64,000 nt of DNA from NCBI RefSeq assembly GCF_021352225.1, contig NZ_JAAUVI010000002.1:558001-622000 (forward strand), in the 5' to 3' direction. The notes beneath the pieces are model-generated. The model was not told the origin of the DNA and searched no databases. It was given only the letters and a program-made list of their open reading frames with translations. The position numbers and the translations under genes were made by a program. Positions 33,449 to 42,743 of the stretch are shown one piece after another. Each line of letters starts with the position of its first letter. Within the stretch, counting starts at the first letter, position 1. Origin of the DNA: Methylobacterium sp. C25. Its GTDB lineage: Bacteria; Pseudomonadota; Alphaproteobacteria; Rhizobiales; Beijerinckiaceae.

Positions 33449-34462
33449 ATGACCGACGATACGCCGCTGGCGCTCACCCTTGGCGATCCGGCCGGGATCG
33501 GCCCCGAGATCGCCCTCGCAGCCTGGCGCGCGAGGGTCGAACGGGACGTCCCGCCCTTCCTGCTGATCGGCGACCCCGAATTCCTGGAGGCCGCCGCGCA
33601 CCGGCTCGGGTTGCTCGTGCCGGTTGCCGAAGTTGATCCCGAATACGCCGTCGAGGTGTTTCCGCGCGCCCTGCCCGTCTGGCCACTGCCGAGCGGTACC
33701 AAGGTAGCGGCCTCGCCCGGTTTGCCGGATTCCGCGAATGCCGGGGCGACGATCGAGTCGATCACCGCTGCCGTCGATCTGGTGCGGAGAGGGCGTGCCT
33801 CGGCCGTCGTGACCAATCCGATCGCCAAATTCGTCCTGACCCAGGTGGGCTTCGCACATCCGGGACACACCGAGTTCCTGGCCGCCCTCGCCACGGAGCC
33901 GGGGCGCGACGTGCCCCTACCGGTCATGATGCTGTGGAGCGAGACGCTCTCCGTCGTGCCGGTCACGATCCACGTTGCCTTGCGCCGCGTCCCGGAACTG
34001 CTGACGCAGGATCTCGTCGAGCGTACCGCGCGGGTCGTCCATGCCGGGCTGCGCGAGCGCTTCGGCCTGACAAGTCCCCGGCTCGTGCTCGCCGGCCTGA
34101 ATCCGCATGCCGGCGAGGCCGGCACCATGGGCACCGAGGACCGCGACGTCCTCGCCCCCGCAGTAGCAAAGCTGCGCTCCGAGGGGATCGACATCCGCGG
34201 CCCGCTGCCTGCCGACACCCTTTTTCACGAGCGAGCCAGAGCGGCCTACGACGTCGCGCTGACGCCGACCCACGACCAAGCGCTGATCCCGATCAAGACG
34301 CTGGCCTTCGACGACGGCGTCAACGTCACGCTCGGACTGCCATTCGTCCGGACTTCACCGGACCACGGCACGGCCTTCGACATTGCCGGACAGGGTATCG
34401 CGCGCGCCGACAGTCTAATCGCCGCCCTGCGCCTCGCTCACCGCCTCACGGCACGGCCATGA
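33449..34462 (+). CDS. pdxA: 4-hydroxythreonine-4-phosphate dehydrogenase
   Basis: Oxidises 4-phosphohydroxy-L-threonine in DXP-dependent vitamin B6 synthesis. The 337-residue protein starts [18 protein letters not shown], contains the GHTEFLA metal-binding segment and the NPHAGE motif, and ends with [16 protein letters not shown], all family signatures. It begins 31 bases after lptD; a surA gene often seen between the two in relatives is missing here. Its stop overlaps the rsmA start. Confidence 0.97.
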   Translation: MTDDTPLALTLGDPAGIGPEIALAAWRARVERDVPPFLLIGDPEFLEAAAHRLGLLVPVAEVDPEYAVEVFPRALPVWPLPSGTKVAASPGLPDSANAGATIESITAAVDLVRRGRASAVVTNPIAKFVLTQVGFAHPGHTEFLAALATEPGRDVPLPVMMLWSETLSVVPVTIHVALRRVPELLTQDLVERTARVVHAGLRERFGLTSPRLVLAGLNPHAGEAGTMGTEDRDVLAPAVAKLRSEGIDIRGPLPADTLFHERARAAYDVALTPTHDQALIPIKTLAFDDGVNVTLGLPFVRTSPDHGTAFDIAGQGIARADSLIAALRLAHRLTARP

Positions 34463-35319
34463 GCGAGTTCGCCTCCGACGGCCTGCCGCCTCTGCGTGAG
34501 GTGGTGAGACGGCACGGCCTCGAGCCCAAGAAGGCACTCGGCCAGAACTTCCTGTTCGACCTCAACCTGACCGGCCGGATCGCCCGTGCGGCCGGACCGC
34601 TCGACGGCGTTACCGTGGTGGAGGTCGGCCCAGGGCCCGGCGGCCTGACGCGCGCCTTGCTGGCCGCAGGCGCAGGCAAGGTCGTCGCGATCGAGCGCGA
34701 TCCTCGCGCCCTGCCGGCTCTGGCCGAGATTGCCGCCCATTATCCCGGCCGGCTCGAGGTGGTCGACGCCGACGCCGTCGGATTCGATCCGCGCCCGCTG
34801 ATCGGACAGGGTCCGGCGCGCATCGTGGCGAACCTTCCCTACAATGTCGGCACTCCCCTCCTCACCGACTGGCTGACGGAGGCGGATTGGCCGCCCTGGT
34901 GGGACCGCGCCGTTTTGATGTTCCAGCGCGAGGTCGCCGAGCGCATCGTGGCCGATACCGATGACCGGGCAAATTACGGGCGGCTCGGCGTGCTCTGCGG
35001 CTGGCGAGCCCAGGCGACGATCCTGTTCGACGTGGCGGCTTCCGCCTTCGTGCCACCGCCGAAGGTCACATCGAGCGTGGTGTCGGTGATCCCGCGGGCC
35101 GAACCGATGCCCTGTTCGGTGAAGACGCTGGAGACGGTGACCCGCGCCGCCTTCGGTCAGCGTCGCAAGATGCTCCGCCAGAGCCTCAAGGCAGCGACGC
35201 CAGATCCGATCAGCCTCCTGACCGCCGCAGGCCTGCCGGAGACGGCGCGCGCAGAGGAGGTGCCGGTCGAAGGTTTTGTCGCCCTGGCCCGTCTTCTGGC
35301 AGCCTCTGCACGAGAGTGA
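34459..35319 (+). CDS. rsmA: 16S rRNA dimethyladenosine transferase
   Basis: Also known as KsgA. Methylates two adjacent adenosines in the 3' terminal loop of 16S rRNA during 30S maturation. The 286-residue enzyme has [10 protein letters not shown], the SAM-binding [12 protein letters not shown], and the catalytic [11 protein letters not shown]. The ATG overlaps the pdxA stop by four bases (ATGA). A larger open frame upstream runs inside pdxA and is not coding. Confidence 0.97.
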   Translation: MSEFASDGLPPLREVVRRHGLEPKKALGQNFLFDLNLTGRIARAAGPLDGVTVVEVGPGPGGLTRALLAAGAGKVVAIERDPRALPALAEIAAHYPGRLEVVDADAVGFDPRPLIGQGPARIVANLPYNVGTPLLTDWLTEADWPPWWDRAVLMFQREVAERIVADTDDRANYGRLGVLCGWRAQATILFDVAASAFVPPPKVTSSVVSVIPRAEPMPCSVKTLETVTRAAFGQRRKMLRQSLKAATPDPISLLTAAGLPETARAEEVPVEGFVALARLLAASARE

Positions 35320-35730
35320 GCCGGCGGGATTAAGGCCGATAGCCCGGCCGTTGACCTCAATGCGCCGTCCTCCAAGGAGCGCGAGACCTCTCAACCCCGC
35401 CCGGCTCGTCCGGCGCGGGTTTTTTTTGCTGCCATGCCGGACAGCGCGGCCCGCCATTCGCGAGAAAGAAACGGCGACCGAATTCTTCTCAAATGAATAT
35501 GATTGGACTTATCAACATAACGAAGATGAGACCCGGGAACTCAAGAAGAGACGCGCATGTTGTAGAATACATGATCTAAACTTGGCCGTATCCGAACGAT
35601 CTTCTATGGCTCAGCTTCTAGGCGTCACAATCTCGCCGCTTCGTCAGGTATGTTGCGTTCATTCTCAATACTCACTGGTTCGAGGCAGCGAACTGCTTCG
35701 GGTCGCCCGACCCTCTCGGATGGATGACGC
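35320..35730. other. intergenic region, AT-rich, no gene seen
   Basis: After the rsmA terminator comes about 300 bases with noticeably lower GC than the neighbouring genes. Short frames occur, but none has a convincing start or recognisable product. It should contain the promoter of the small secreted protein gene that follows. Confidence 0.5.
35395..35428 (+). terminator. intrinsic terminator after rsmA
   Basis: CCCCGCCCGG pairs with CCGGCGCGGG with one bulge, followed by eight T residues. It would end the lptF-to-rsmA transcript. Confidence 0.88.
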
Positions 35731-36129
35731 ATGTCGAAGCTCGCTCTCACGCTCGCCCTCGCCGCCGGCCTGACCTCGCATCTCGCTCTGCCGGCGGGCG
35801 CGCGTGACGCCAACTTCGACGGTACCTGGTCGGTTGAGCTGGTGACGGAGAGCGGCGCGCTCTGTGACGCGCGCTACAGCTACTCGCTTTCGGTGATCGA
35901 CGGGCAGGTCCGGCCGATCTCGAAGGCGGCGAGCAGCGGAGCCACGGTCACCGGCCGGGTTGGCAAGGACGGTGCGGTCGGGCTCAACGTCGCGACCAGC
36001 GCAGCCAGCGGCTCCGCCTCCGGCCGGCTGCAGACGCAAAGCGGCTCGGGCTCCTGGAAGGTCTCTTCGCTCTGCTCCGGCCGCTGGACGGCGCACCGTC
36101 ACACCACGCGGACCGCGCAGGCAGACTGA
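35731..36129 (+). CDS. small secreted protein, unknown
   Basis: 132 residues with a signal peptide (ALTLALAAGLTSHLALPAGA) and a mature domain opening NFDGTWSVELVTESGALCD and closing with SLCSGRWTAHR. The two cysteines could be disulfide-bonded. The pattern resembles small periplasmic beta-sandwich proteins common in Methylobacteriaceae and Bradyrhizobium, whose function is unknown to me. Confidence 0.75.
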   Translation: MSKLALTLALAAGLTSHLALPAGARDANFDGTWSVELVTESGALCDARYSYSLSVIDGQVRPISKAASSGATVTGRVGKDGAVGLNVATSAASGSASGRLQTQSGSGSWKVSSLCSGRWTAHRHTTRTAQAD

Positions 36130-36188
36130 TTGTCCTTCAGCGACGGGCCGGGTAAGCGGCCCGCCGTCATTGGGAAGCTGCCTTGCTC

Positions 36189-36551
36189 TCAGGCGGCAGC
36201 GTTGAGCCAGGCGCGCGCCTCGTCGATCTTGGCGCGTTCGAACACCTTGATCTGGGTCGGCGAGACGAAGCTGAAGGTCTCGGCGACCATCTTCAGCCAT
36301 TGCGCATCGGTCACCAGCGCGACGTGGCTCACGCCCTTCATCATCGAGATACCGAAGCGCGGGTCCTTGAAGAAGGCCGCCGGCTCCATGCCCTCGAAGG
36401 TGCGAATATCCTCCAGAAGCTTGAGCTTCGTGCCGGTATCCAAGTCGGCCTTCATCGCCGCCATGACGGTGTTCATCTCCTCGTCGGTGATTTTCCCATC
36501 GACGACGATCTCGGCGAAACTGGATTTGGGCTTTTTCTCGTAGGTCAGCAC
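36189..36551 (-). CDS. SpoIIAA/STAS-like protein
   Basis: A 120-residue protein. The N-terminus VLTYEKKPKSSFAEIVVDGKIT and the segments ISMMKGVSHVALVTDAQWLK and FERAKIDEARAWL match the SpoIIAA-like (DUF3478, CRAL-TRIO/STAS-related) family. The start is GTG at 36551, with GAGGAG about ten bases upstream. The same frame stays open far into priA, which is an artefact. Role unknown; the fold suggests lipid or protein binding. Confidence 0.82.
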   Translation of the reverse strand: MLTYEKKPKSSFAEIVVDGKITDEEMNTVMAAMKADLDTGTKLKLLEDIRTFEGMEPAAFFKDPRFGISMMKGVSHVALVTDAQWLKMVAETFSFVSPTQIKVFERAKIDEARAWLNAAA

Positions 36552-36610
36552 GGTCTTCGAGCTCCTCGCGATACGCAGTCTGCGTGTGAAGGCAGGAACG
36601 CTGCCAAACC

Positions 36611-38803
36611 CTAGAGGAAGCTCTGCGGATCCACGTCGATGGTGACTTTGGTATTGCCGCGCGGCTTCGGGCTCCTGGCAAGCCAATCGCGCAGATAGCT
36701 CTGGATGTCGATTCCCCGGTCGGTTTTTACCAGCAGCCGGAAGCGGTAGCGTCCGCGCACCAGCGCGAGCGGCGCCTCCGCTGGACCGAGCACCATGATC
36801 CCGGCCGGTGGATCGGCGACTCGGGCCATAGCTTGGCCATGCGCTTCGGCCACCTCGCGCTCGGCGGCCGAGACGATCAGCGCCGCGAGTCGGCCGAAGG
36901 GCGGCAGACCGGCCGCCTCGCGCGCAGAAATCTCCTCCTCGTAGAACCGCTCGGCCTCGCCGGAGAGCAGGGCCGCGATCACCGGATGATCGGGCTGGTA
37001 GGTCTGCACCAGGGCACGCCCCGGCCGCTCGCCGCGCCCGGCGCGGCCGGTAACCTGCTGGAGAAGCTGGAAGGTGCGCTCCGCCGCGCGCGGGTCGCCG
37101 GAGGTCAGGCCGATATCCGCATCGAGCACGCCGACCAGCGTCAGGTGCGGGAAGTTGTGCCCCTTGGCGACCAGCTGGGTGCCGATGACGATGTCGCATT
37201 CACCCGCCGCGACCGCTTCGAGCTCCTGACGCAGCCGCTCGGTACCTCCGGGAAAGTCACTCGACAGCACGATGATGCGCTTGTCGGGAAACAGCTCCGC
37301 GGCCTCCTCGGCGATCCGCTCGACACCGGGGCCGCACGGCGTGAGATGGTCGAAGGTACCGCACTCAACGCAGGCCTCCGGCTTCCGCTCGGTGTAACCA
37401 CAATGGTGGCAGACCAGCGCCTTGCGGAACCGGTGCTCCACCAGCCAAGTCGAGCAATTGCGGCACTGGTAGCGATGGCCGCAGGCGCTGCAGAGTGTGA
37501 GGGGGGCGTAGCCGCGCCGATTGAGGAAAAGCAGGGCCTGCTCGCCATCCGCAACCGTCTTCTTCACCGCCGCGACCAGCGGAGGCGACAGGAATCGGCC
37601 GCGCTCAGGTTTGTCCAGGCGCATGTCGATGGCTGTGATGTCGGGCAGCCGCCGGCCGCCGAAACGCTCAGGCAGCACGATATGGCCGTAACGCCCACGC
37701 TGGGCGTTCACCCGCGATTCGATCGACGGCGTTGCCGAGGCCAGTACCACCGGGCAGCCTTCGAGCCGCCCGCGCACCACTGCCATGTCGCGGGCGTGGT
37801 AATGGACGCCATCCTCCTGCTTGTAAGCGGTCTCGTGCTCTTCATCGACGACGATGAGGCCGAGATTGGCGAAAGGCAGGAACAGCGCCGAACGCGCGCC
37901 GACCACTACGGACACGTCGCCCTTCGCGACTGCGGCCCGCAGCCGCTCCCGGCGCTTGCCGCCCACCCCCGAGTGCCAGGTCGCCGGCCGCACCCCGAAA
38001 CGCGCGGCGAACCGGTCGAGGAACTGTGCCGTCAGCGCGATCTCGGGCATGAGCACGAGCGCCTGCCGGCCGCGCCGCACGCATTCTGCGACGGCCTCGA
38101 AATAGACCTCGGTCTTGCCGGAGCCGGTGACGCCTTCGAGGAGGATCGTGTCACCCAAGCCTCTCCCTTCTGCCGGAGAGGGTGCGGGGTCGAAGGCCGC
38201 GATCAATTGTCTTGCTGCCGCGTCCTGCGCCTCCGACAACGGCGTCTCGCGCGGAAAATCCGGGTCCGGCGGTAGCGCCACCGGCTCGGGCAGCAGGGCC
38301 ACCGTCTCCAGGGCGCCGTCGTCGACCAGCCCATCAACCACGCTCAGCGAGACGCCTGCCTCCTTGGCCAGCGCACTCTTGCCGCGGACGCCGCCATCAG
38401 CAGCAACGGCGAGCACTTTGGTACGGGCAGCAGTGGCCCGGGCAGGAGAATTGCCAGCGGCTCGCACGCCGACTCGCGCGACCTCGGTGCGCGCTGTCTC
38501 GTCGGGTAGGCGCAGGGCCATGGCCAGCGCCGAGCCCTTCGGAGCGAGCGTGTAGCGCGCCAGCCAGTCGACGAGGCGCCGCAGCGGTTCAGATAGCGGG
38601 GGCGCCTCGATAGCCCCGCTCACCGGGCGTAGATTGCTCCCCGAGGCCCGATCCTCCACGCCCCAGACCACACCGACGGTCTCCCGCGGACCCAGCGGGA
38701 TCTGCACGACATCGCCGTTTTTTAACGTGAGACCCACCGGCACCGCATAGCTATAGGCGGTGTCGAGCGCCAAAGGGATCAGGATATCGGCGATCTGAGG
38801 CAT
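36611..38803 (-). CDS. priA: primosomal helicase PriA
   Basis: Reloads the replisome at stalled forks. The 730-residue protein has the N-terminal DNA-binding domain, a helicase core with Walker A GVTGSGKTEVYF (about 224-235), DEEH box DEEHETAYKQE, and a zinc-binding region with paired cysteines (CSACG, CRNC, CHHCG, CVECG). A short repeat-derived segment, DPAPSPAEGRGLGD at 205-218, precedes Walker A. Confidence 0.97.
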   Translation of the reverse strand: MPQIADILIPLALDTAYSYAVPVGLTLKNGDVVQIPLGPRETVGVVWGVEDRASGSNLRPVSGAIEAPPLSEPLRRLVDWLARYTLAPKGSALAMALRLPDETARTEVARVGVRAAGNSPARATAARTKVLAVAADGGVRGKSALAKEAGVSLSVVDGLVDDGALETVALLPEPVALPPDPDFPRETPLSEAQDAAARQLIAAFDPAPSPAEGRGLGDTILLEGVTGSGKTEVYFEAVAECVRRGRQALVLMPEIALTAQFLDRFAARFGVRPATWHSGVGGKRRERLRAAVAKGDVSVVVGARSALFLPFANLGLIVVDEEHETAYKQEDGVHYHARDMAVVRGRLEGCPVVLASATPSIESRVNAQRGRYGHIVLPERFGGRRLPDITAIDMRLDKPERGRFLSPPLVAAVKKTVADGEQALLFLNRRGYAPLTLCSACGHRYQCRNCSTWLVEHRFRKALVCHHCGYTERKPEACVECGTFDHLTPCGPGVERIAEEAAELFPDKRIIVLSSDFPGGTERLRQELEAVAAGECDIVIGTQLVAKGHNFPHLTLVGVLDADIGLTSGDPRAAERTFQLLQQVTGRAGRGERPGRALVQTYQPDHPVIAALLSGEAERFYEEEISAREAAGLPPFGRLAALIVSAAEREVAEAHGQAMARVADPPAGIMVLGPAEAPLALVRGRYRFRLLVKTDRGIDIQSYLRDWLARSPKPRGNTKVTIDVDPQSFL
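38154..38190. repeat. short palindromic repeat inside priA
   Basis: CCTCTCC (38160-38166) pairs with GGAGAGG (38175-38181) around an 8-base loop, flanked by GC-rich sequence. This looks like the CTCTCC-type dispersed repeats of alphaproteobacteria (recalled). It is translated in frame in PriA. Confidence 0.7.
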
Positions 38804-38910
38804 GTAACCTGACGAGGCGACTGCAGGCTCGCGGCTTTTTGTTCTACATTTGTACCGGTCCGCTGTCGATCAAGACCCGTCGATGCGGCCAGCAGCCCGG
38901 CAGCGCTATG

Positions 38911-40083
38911 TCATTTCCCGCCACGAAGCGACAGCGCGATCGGAACGGCAGCGAGGCTGAGCGCGCTCATCGCCCAGAAGGCGCGGATGCCGACCAGACC
39001 GTAGAGTTGGCCAGCGGCGAGCGTCAGCAGCGCCGAGGCGAGGCCGAGGCCGAGCGCGCCGTAGACACCGAGCGCCGTCGCCCGCAACCCGTCCGGTACA
39101 GAGCGCTCGATCAGTGCGAGACAAGCGAGATGCAGGGCGGCGAAGGTCAGCCCATGCAGGACCTGGATGGCCGCGAGCGCCGGCAGCCAGGTTGTTGCGC
39201 CCTGGACGGCCCAGCGCAGGGCTCCTGCGATGGCCGCGAGGGCGATCGCGCCCGGTGATCCGATCCACGATAGGAGCCGCGGACCGAGCCAGAGGAAAAC
39301 CAGAACCTCTGCAGCAACCGATTCCGACCAGAGAAGGCCAGCGGTGCCGGCAGAGATCCCCGCCTCTCGCCAGACGATGACGGTAAAGGCATCGTGCATG
39401 GCGTGCGCGCCGATGACGAGTGCGGCGGCAAGAACCACGCGGCGAAAGGCCGGAATGGCCGCGAGCGCACCAAATCCGATCTGCGGAGACATCCTCCAAT
39501 CACCCGCCTTTTCCCGAGGTGGGAGGCGAAGTCGAAGCGCGAAAACGGCCGCCGCAGCGAATGCTGTGCCGCATGCCCAGATCCCTGCCGAGTTGCCCCA
39601 GATGCCGACGAGAAATCCGGTCAGGATCGTTGCCGCGATGAAGGCGGCGGAGCCGGCGGCGCGGACCCAGCCATACTCGAAAATCCGCCCACTCCCCGCC
39701 GCCGCCAGAGCCAGGGCGTCGGCGATGGGAGCAAGCGGCGCGGTCCAAATCGACTGGACGATGCCGATGACGATGATCGGCCAGAGGCCGTGCCCGGCCA
39801 GCAGAGCGAGGTTGGAGATCCCGGCGAGAGCGAGACACGCCGCAAGCAGCGCCTGTGCGCGGCCAGTCCAGTCCGCGATGCGCCCGGCGACGGGGCCGAC
39901 CGCAAGGCGGGTCAGGGTCGCGGCAGCGAGAAAGGTCGTGATCTCCTGCGGCGACAATCCGCGCTCAGCGAGGTAAGCCGGCAAGAATGGAGACAGGGCG
40001 CCATAGCCGCCATAGAGCGCGGCGAACAAGGCCAGGTAGCTCGTCAGAAAGCTGCTCTTGCCTCTCGCGCCAGACGTCGTCAT
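38911..40083 (-). CDS. MFS transporter, HcaT/NupG-like
   Basis: 390 residues with 12 predicted helices. The start SSFLTSYLALFAALYGGYGALSPFLPAYL and the motif VGPVAGRIADWTGRAQ between helices 2 and 3 match the MFS_1-like group that includes phenylpropionate and nucleoside transporters. The substrate cannot be told. The ATG at 40083 is chosen over an upstream one. It stands alone upstream of nothing obvious. Confidence 0.85.
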   Translation of the reverse strand: MTTSGARGKSSFLTSYLALFAALYGGYGALSPFLPAYLAERGLSPQEITTFLAAATLTRLAVGPVAGRIADWTGRAQALLAACLALAGISNLALLAGHGLWPIIVIGIVQSIWTAPLAPIADALALAAAGSGRIFEYGWVRAAGSAAFIAATILTGFLVGIWGNSAGIWACGTAFAAAAVFALRLRLPPREKAGDWRMSPQIGFGALAAIPAFRRVVLAAALVIGAHAMHDAFTVIVWREAGISAGTAGLLWSESVAAEVLVFLWLGPRLLSWIGSPGAIALAAIAGALRWAVQGATTWLPALAAIQVLHGLTFAALHLACLALIERSVPDGLRATALGVYGALGLGLASALLTLAAGQLYGLVGIRAFWAMSALSLAAVPIALSLRGGK

Positions 40084-40220
40084 TCCATCTCGATTTGACT
40101 GGTCTAACTCTTTGAATCGATCGCGATTTCCGTGTTCTGGCCGCATCGGTCAAAACACGGCATGATCTAGGATGAGGTGATGATCGGCTGCACCCTGTCC
40201 CGTCCCGAATCGAGGGCGCG

Positions 40221-40928
40221 ATGATCGGACAATGTGGAGTAGCGCCTCCGCGGGACGGAGTCGTTCTGCTCCATGGTACCGCGCGGCGCGCCTCCTCCAT
40301 GCGAAGCCTCGAACGCGCCTTTGCTGCGGCCGGCTACGCCACGCTGAACATCGACTATCCGGCACGGCAGGCCGCGCTCGGCACCATTGCCGGGATCATC
40401 CGTTCCGACATCGCCACCTTCTCGGCGCGTGTCGCGCAAGTCCACTTCGTCACGCATTCGATGGGCGGGCTCGTCGCGCGTGCACTGATCACTCGGCATC
40501 GACCAGCCAAACTGGGCCGCGTCGTAATGCTGGGGCCGCCGAACGGAGGCAGCGAGGTGGCGGACGCGCTGCGTCACTCCCGTCTCTACCGCCGGTTCTT
40601 CGGACCCGCCGGCGCTCAGTTGGCGACACAACGGAGCGAGACACTGACGCGGCTGGTGGGACCGGTCGACTACCCGCTCGGAATCATCGCAGCCGACCGC
40701 AGCCTCTACCCTCTCGAATCCTGGCTGCTGCTGCCGGGTCCGAATGACGGGCGCGTCACCGTCGCCCGCACTCGCGTCGACGGCATGAGCGCGCATCTGA
40801 CCCTCCACACCACTCACATCACGATGATGTGGAACCATCGCGTCATCCGGGAGGCGCTGCATTTCGTGCGCGAAGGCCGCTTCGCCAGCGATCGCGCGTT
40901 TTCGCGTGAGGAAGCCGCTCCCCGCTGA
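40221..40928 (+). CDS. alpha/beta hydrolase, lipase-like
   Basis: A 235-residue alpha/beta hydrolase. The oxyanion region is VVLLHGTAR, and the nucleophile elbow is VTHSMGGLVAR. An acid candidate lies in PGPNDGRVTVART, and the catalytic His is probably in LHTTHITMMWN. This pattern resembles small PGAP1- or lipase-class hydrolases. No signal peptide is evident, so it is probably cytosolic. Confidence 0.85.
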   Translation: MIGQCGVAPPRDGVVLLHGTARRASSMRSLERAFAAAGYATLNIDYPARQAALGTIAGIIRSDIATFSARVAQVHFVTHSMGGLVARALITRHRPAKLGRVVMLGPPNGGSEVADALRHSRLYRRFFGPAGAQLATQRSETLTRLVGPVDYPLGIIAADRSLYPLESWLLLPGPNDGRVTVARTRVDGMSAHLTLHTTHITMMWNHRVIREALHFVREGRFASDRAFSREEAAPR

Positions 40929-41078
40929 ACCGAAACTGTTCTAAGAAGCGGCCTGCCGAGGCTGCGGCCCACGGGTTATCTCGTGATGGGCCATCTCGGT
41001 TCCGTGTGTTGCGCGCCCCCGCCGCCGCCAAAACGGTGGTCGTCCCGTCGGGATGCGCTTGAGACAGGTTCTTCGGCG

Positions 41079-42233
41079 ATGAGCATCGATCCCCCGACCC
41101 GCCCGCAAGATCAGCTCGTGACTGTGTTCGGCGGCTCCGGCTTCCTCGGCCGGCACGTGGTGCGCGCCCTGGCGAAACGCGGCTATCGCATCCGGGTCGC
41201 CGTGCGCCGGCCGGATCTCGCGCTGTTCCTGCAGCCGCTCGGTTGGGTCGGCCAGATCGTCGCCGTGCAGGCGAACCTGCGCAATCACGACTCGATCCGC
41301 CGCGCCGTCGAAGGATCCGACGTCGTCATCAACCTCGTCGGCATCCTTCAGGAGACCGGAAGCCAGCGCTTCTCCCGGCTTCAGACCGAGGGCGCCGGCG
41401 AGATCGCGCGCGCCGCGGCGAATGTCGGCGCGCGGGTTGTTCACGTCTCCGCCCTCGGTGCCGATGCGGCATCCGAGTCACTCTATGCCGCCTCGAAGGC
41501 GCTCGGTGAGGCAGAGGTGCTGAAGGCACGGCCAGATGCGGTGATCTTCCGGCCGTCGCTGCAATTCGGCCCCGGCGACAGCTTCTTCAATCGGTTCGCG
41601 ACACTGGCGACCATGCTTCCTGTGCTGCCGCTCGTCGGTGGCCTGACGAAATTCCAGCCTGTCTTCGTCGGCGACGTCGCCGAGGCGATCGCGCGGGCCG
41701 TCGACGGCAAGGCGGAAGGCGGCAAGGTCTACGAGCTGGGCGGCCCCGAGGTCAGCACGCTGGAATACTTCGTGCGCTACATGCTCGAGGTGACGATGCG
41801 CCATCGCGTCGTCGTCGACCTCCCATGGCCACTCGCCCGTCTACAGGCTCGAGCGCTCGAGTTGGTCAACACGGCGACGCTCGGCCTTCTGCCCGATTAC
41901 CTCAAGCTGACTCGCGACCAGGTGATCATGCTGCAGACCGACAATGTCGTCTCGGAGGCGGCGAAAACAGAAGGCCGCACCATCGAGGGACTTGGCATTT
42001 CACCGACAGCTGCCGAAGCCGTGGTGCCGGGCTATCTCTGGACGTACCGCAAGCACGGCCAGTTCGCACAGGGCCGCGGCACCGAGAGCGAGGAAGCCAT
42101 TCCCGATCTGCTCGCGTCGCAGCCGACCGGCGCTCAATCCGCACATCACCCGCGCACGGCGAGCGGGCCTGCAATCGGACAGGGGTCGGCGCCGGCCGGT
42201 GCCATGGGCAAGCGCTGGGGAACGCGCAACTGA
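41079..42233 (+). CDS. complex I NDUFA9-family SDR protein
   Basis: A 384-residue atypical short-chain dehydrogenase/reductase with NAD(P)-binding VTVFGGSGFLGRHVVRALA near residue 15 and the NDUFA9-like segments NLVGILQE, FRPSLQFGPGD and VFVGDVAEAIARA. In mitochondria NDUFA9 is an accessory subunit of complex I; bacterial members may bind quinone-synthesis or complex I partners. The C-terminal 60 residues are low-complexity. No nuo genes are nearby. Confidence 0.9.
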   Translation: MSIDPPTRPQDQLVTVFGGSGFLGRHVVRALAKRGYRIRVAVRRPDLALFLQPLGWVGQIVAVQANLRNHDSIRRAVEGSDVVINLVGILQETGSQRFSRLQTEGAGEIARAAANVGARVVHVSALGADAASESLYAASKALGEAEVLKARPDAVIFRPSLQFGPGDSFFNRFATLATMLPVLPLVGGLTKFQPVFVGDVAEAIARAVDGKAEGGKVYELGGPEVSTLEYFVRYMLEVTMRHRVVVDLPWPLARLQARALELVNTATLGLLPDYLKLTRDQVIMLQTDNVVSEAAKTEGRTIEGLGISPTAAEAVVPGYLWTYRKHGQFAQGRGTESEEAIPDLLASQPTGAQSAHHPRTASGPAIGQGSAPAGAMGKRWGTRN

Positions 42234-42275
42234 GCTTGGGCTCAGCCGGCGGAAGCGAGAGAGCCAGGGAGTCAG

Positions 42276-42701
42276 ATGATGTCGAGCGAAGCGTCCGTCG
42301 TGGATCACGCGGTGTTCGACGTGGCTGAATATGCCGCCCGGCTCCCCGAGACCTCGGACACGATGGTCGCCGACCATCGCTTCACCGACGACGAGGCGGC
42401 GAGTGCCCGCGTGTTTCGCGTGTACAAGCCGACGCCGCCGCACACCCACTCCACCTGCGACGAGTATCTCTACTCGCTGTCGGGCCGTTGCCTGATGAAG
42501 TTCGGAGACGAGGCGCCGGTGGAAGTCGGGCCAGGCAAACTCGTGGTGTTCAAGCGGGGCGTCGTCCACTCGGTGCCGGAGATCCTCGAAGAGCCGATGG
42601 TATTCCTCTCGGTGGACACGCCTCGCCGCGCTCCGCGCGACATCCGCTTCATCAAAGAAGGTACCGGCACGCCCGACAGCTTCATGCGGCAGAAGGACTG
42701 A
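42276..42701 (+). CDS. cupin-domain protein
   Basis: 141 residues with one cupin barrel. The metal-binding motif 1 is PPHTHSTCDEYLYSLSGRC and motif 2 is PGKLVVFKRGVVHSVP. The substrate is unknown. It starts 43 bases after the NDUFA9-like gene on the same strand. Confidence 0.88.
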   Translation: MMSSEASVVDHAVFDVAEYAARLPETSDTMVADHRFTDDEAASARVFRVYKPTPPHTHSTCDEYLYSLSGRCLMKFGDEAPVEVGPGKLVVFKRGVVHSVPEILEEPMVFLSVDTPRRAPRDIRFIKEGTGTPDSFMRQKD

Positions 42702-42743
42702 GGCCGCCCATCGTCGGTGAGCCGACGGCCGCGAAGGCTCAGT

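Noticed and set aside
36552..37199. Apparent N-terminal extension of the STAS-like protein into priA
   Set aside because: The extension is an out-of-frame reading of priA; a GTG with upstream GAGGAG gives the family-length protein.
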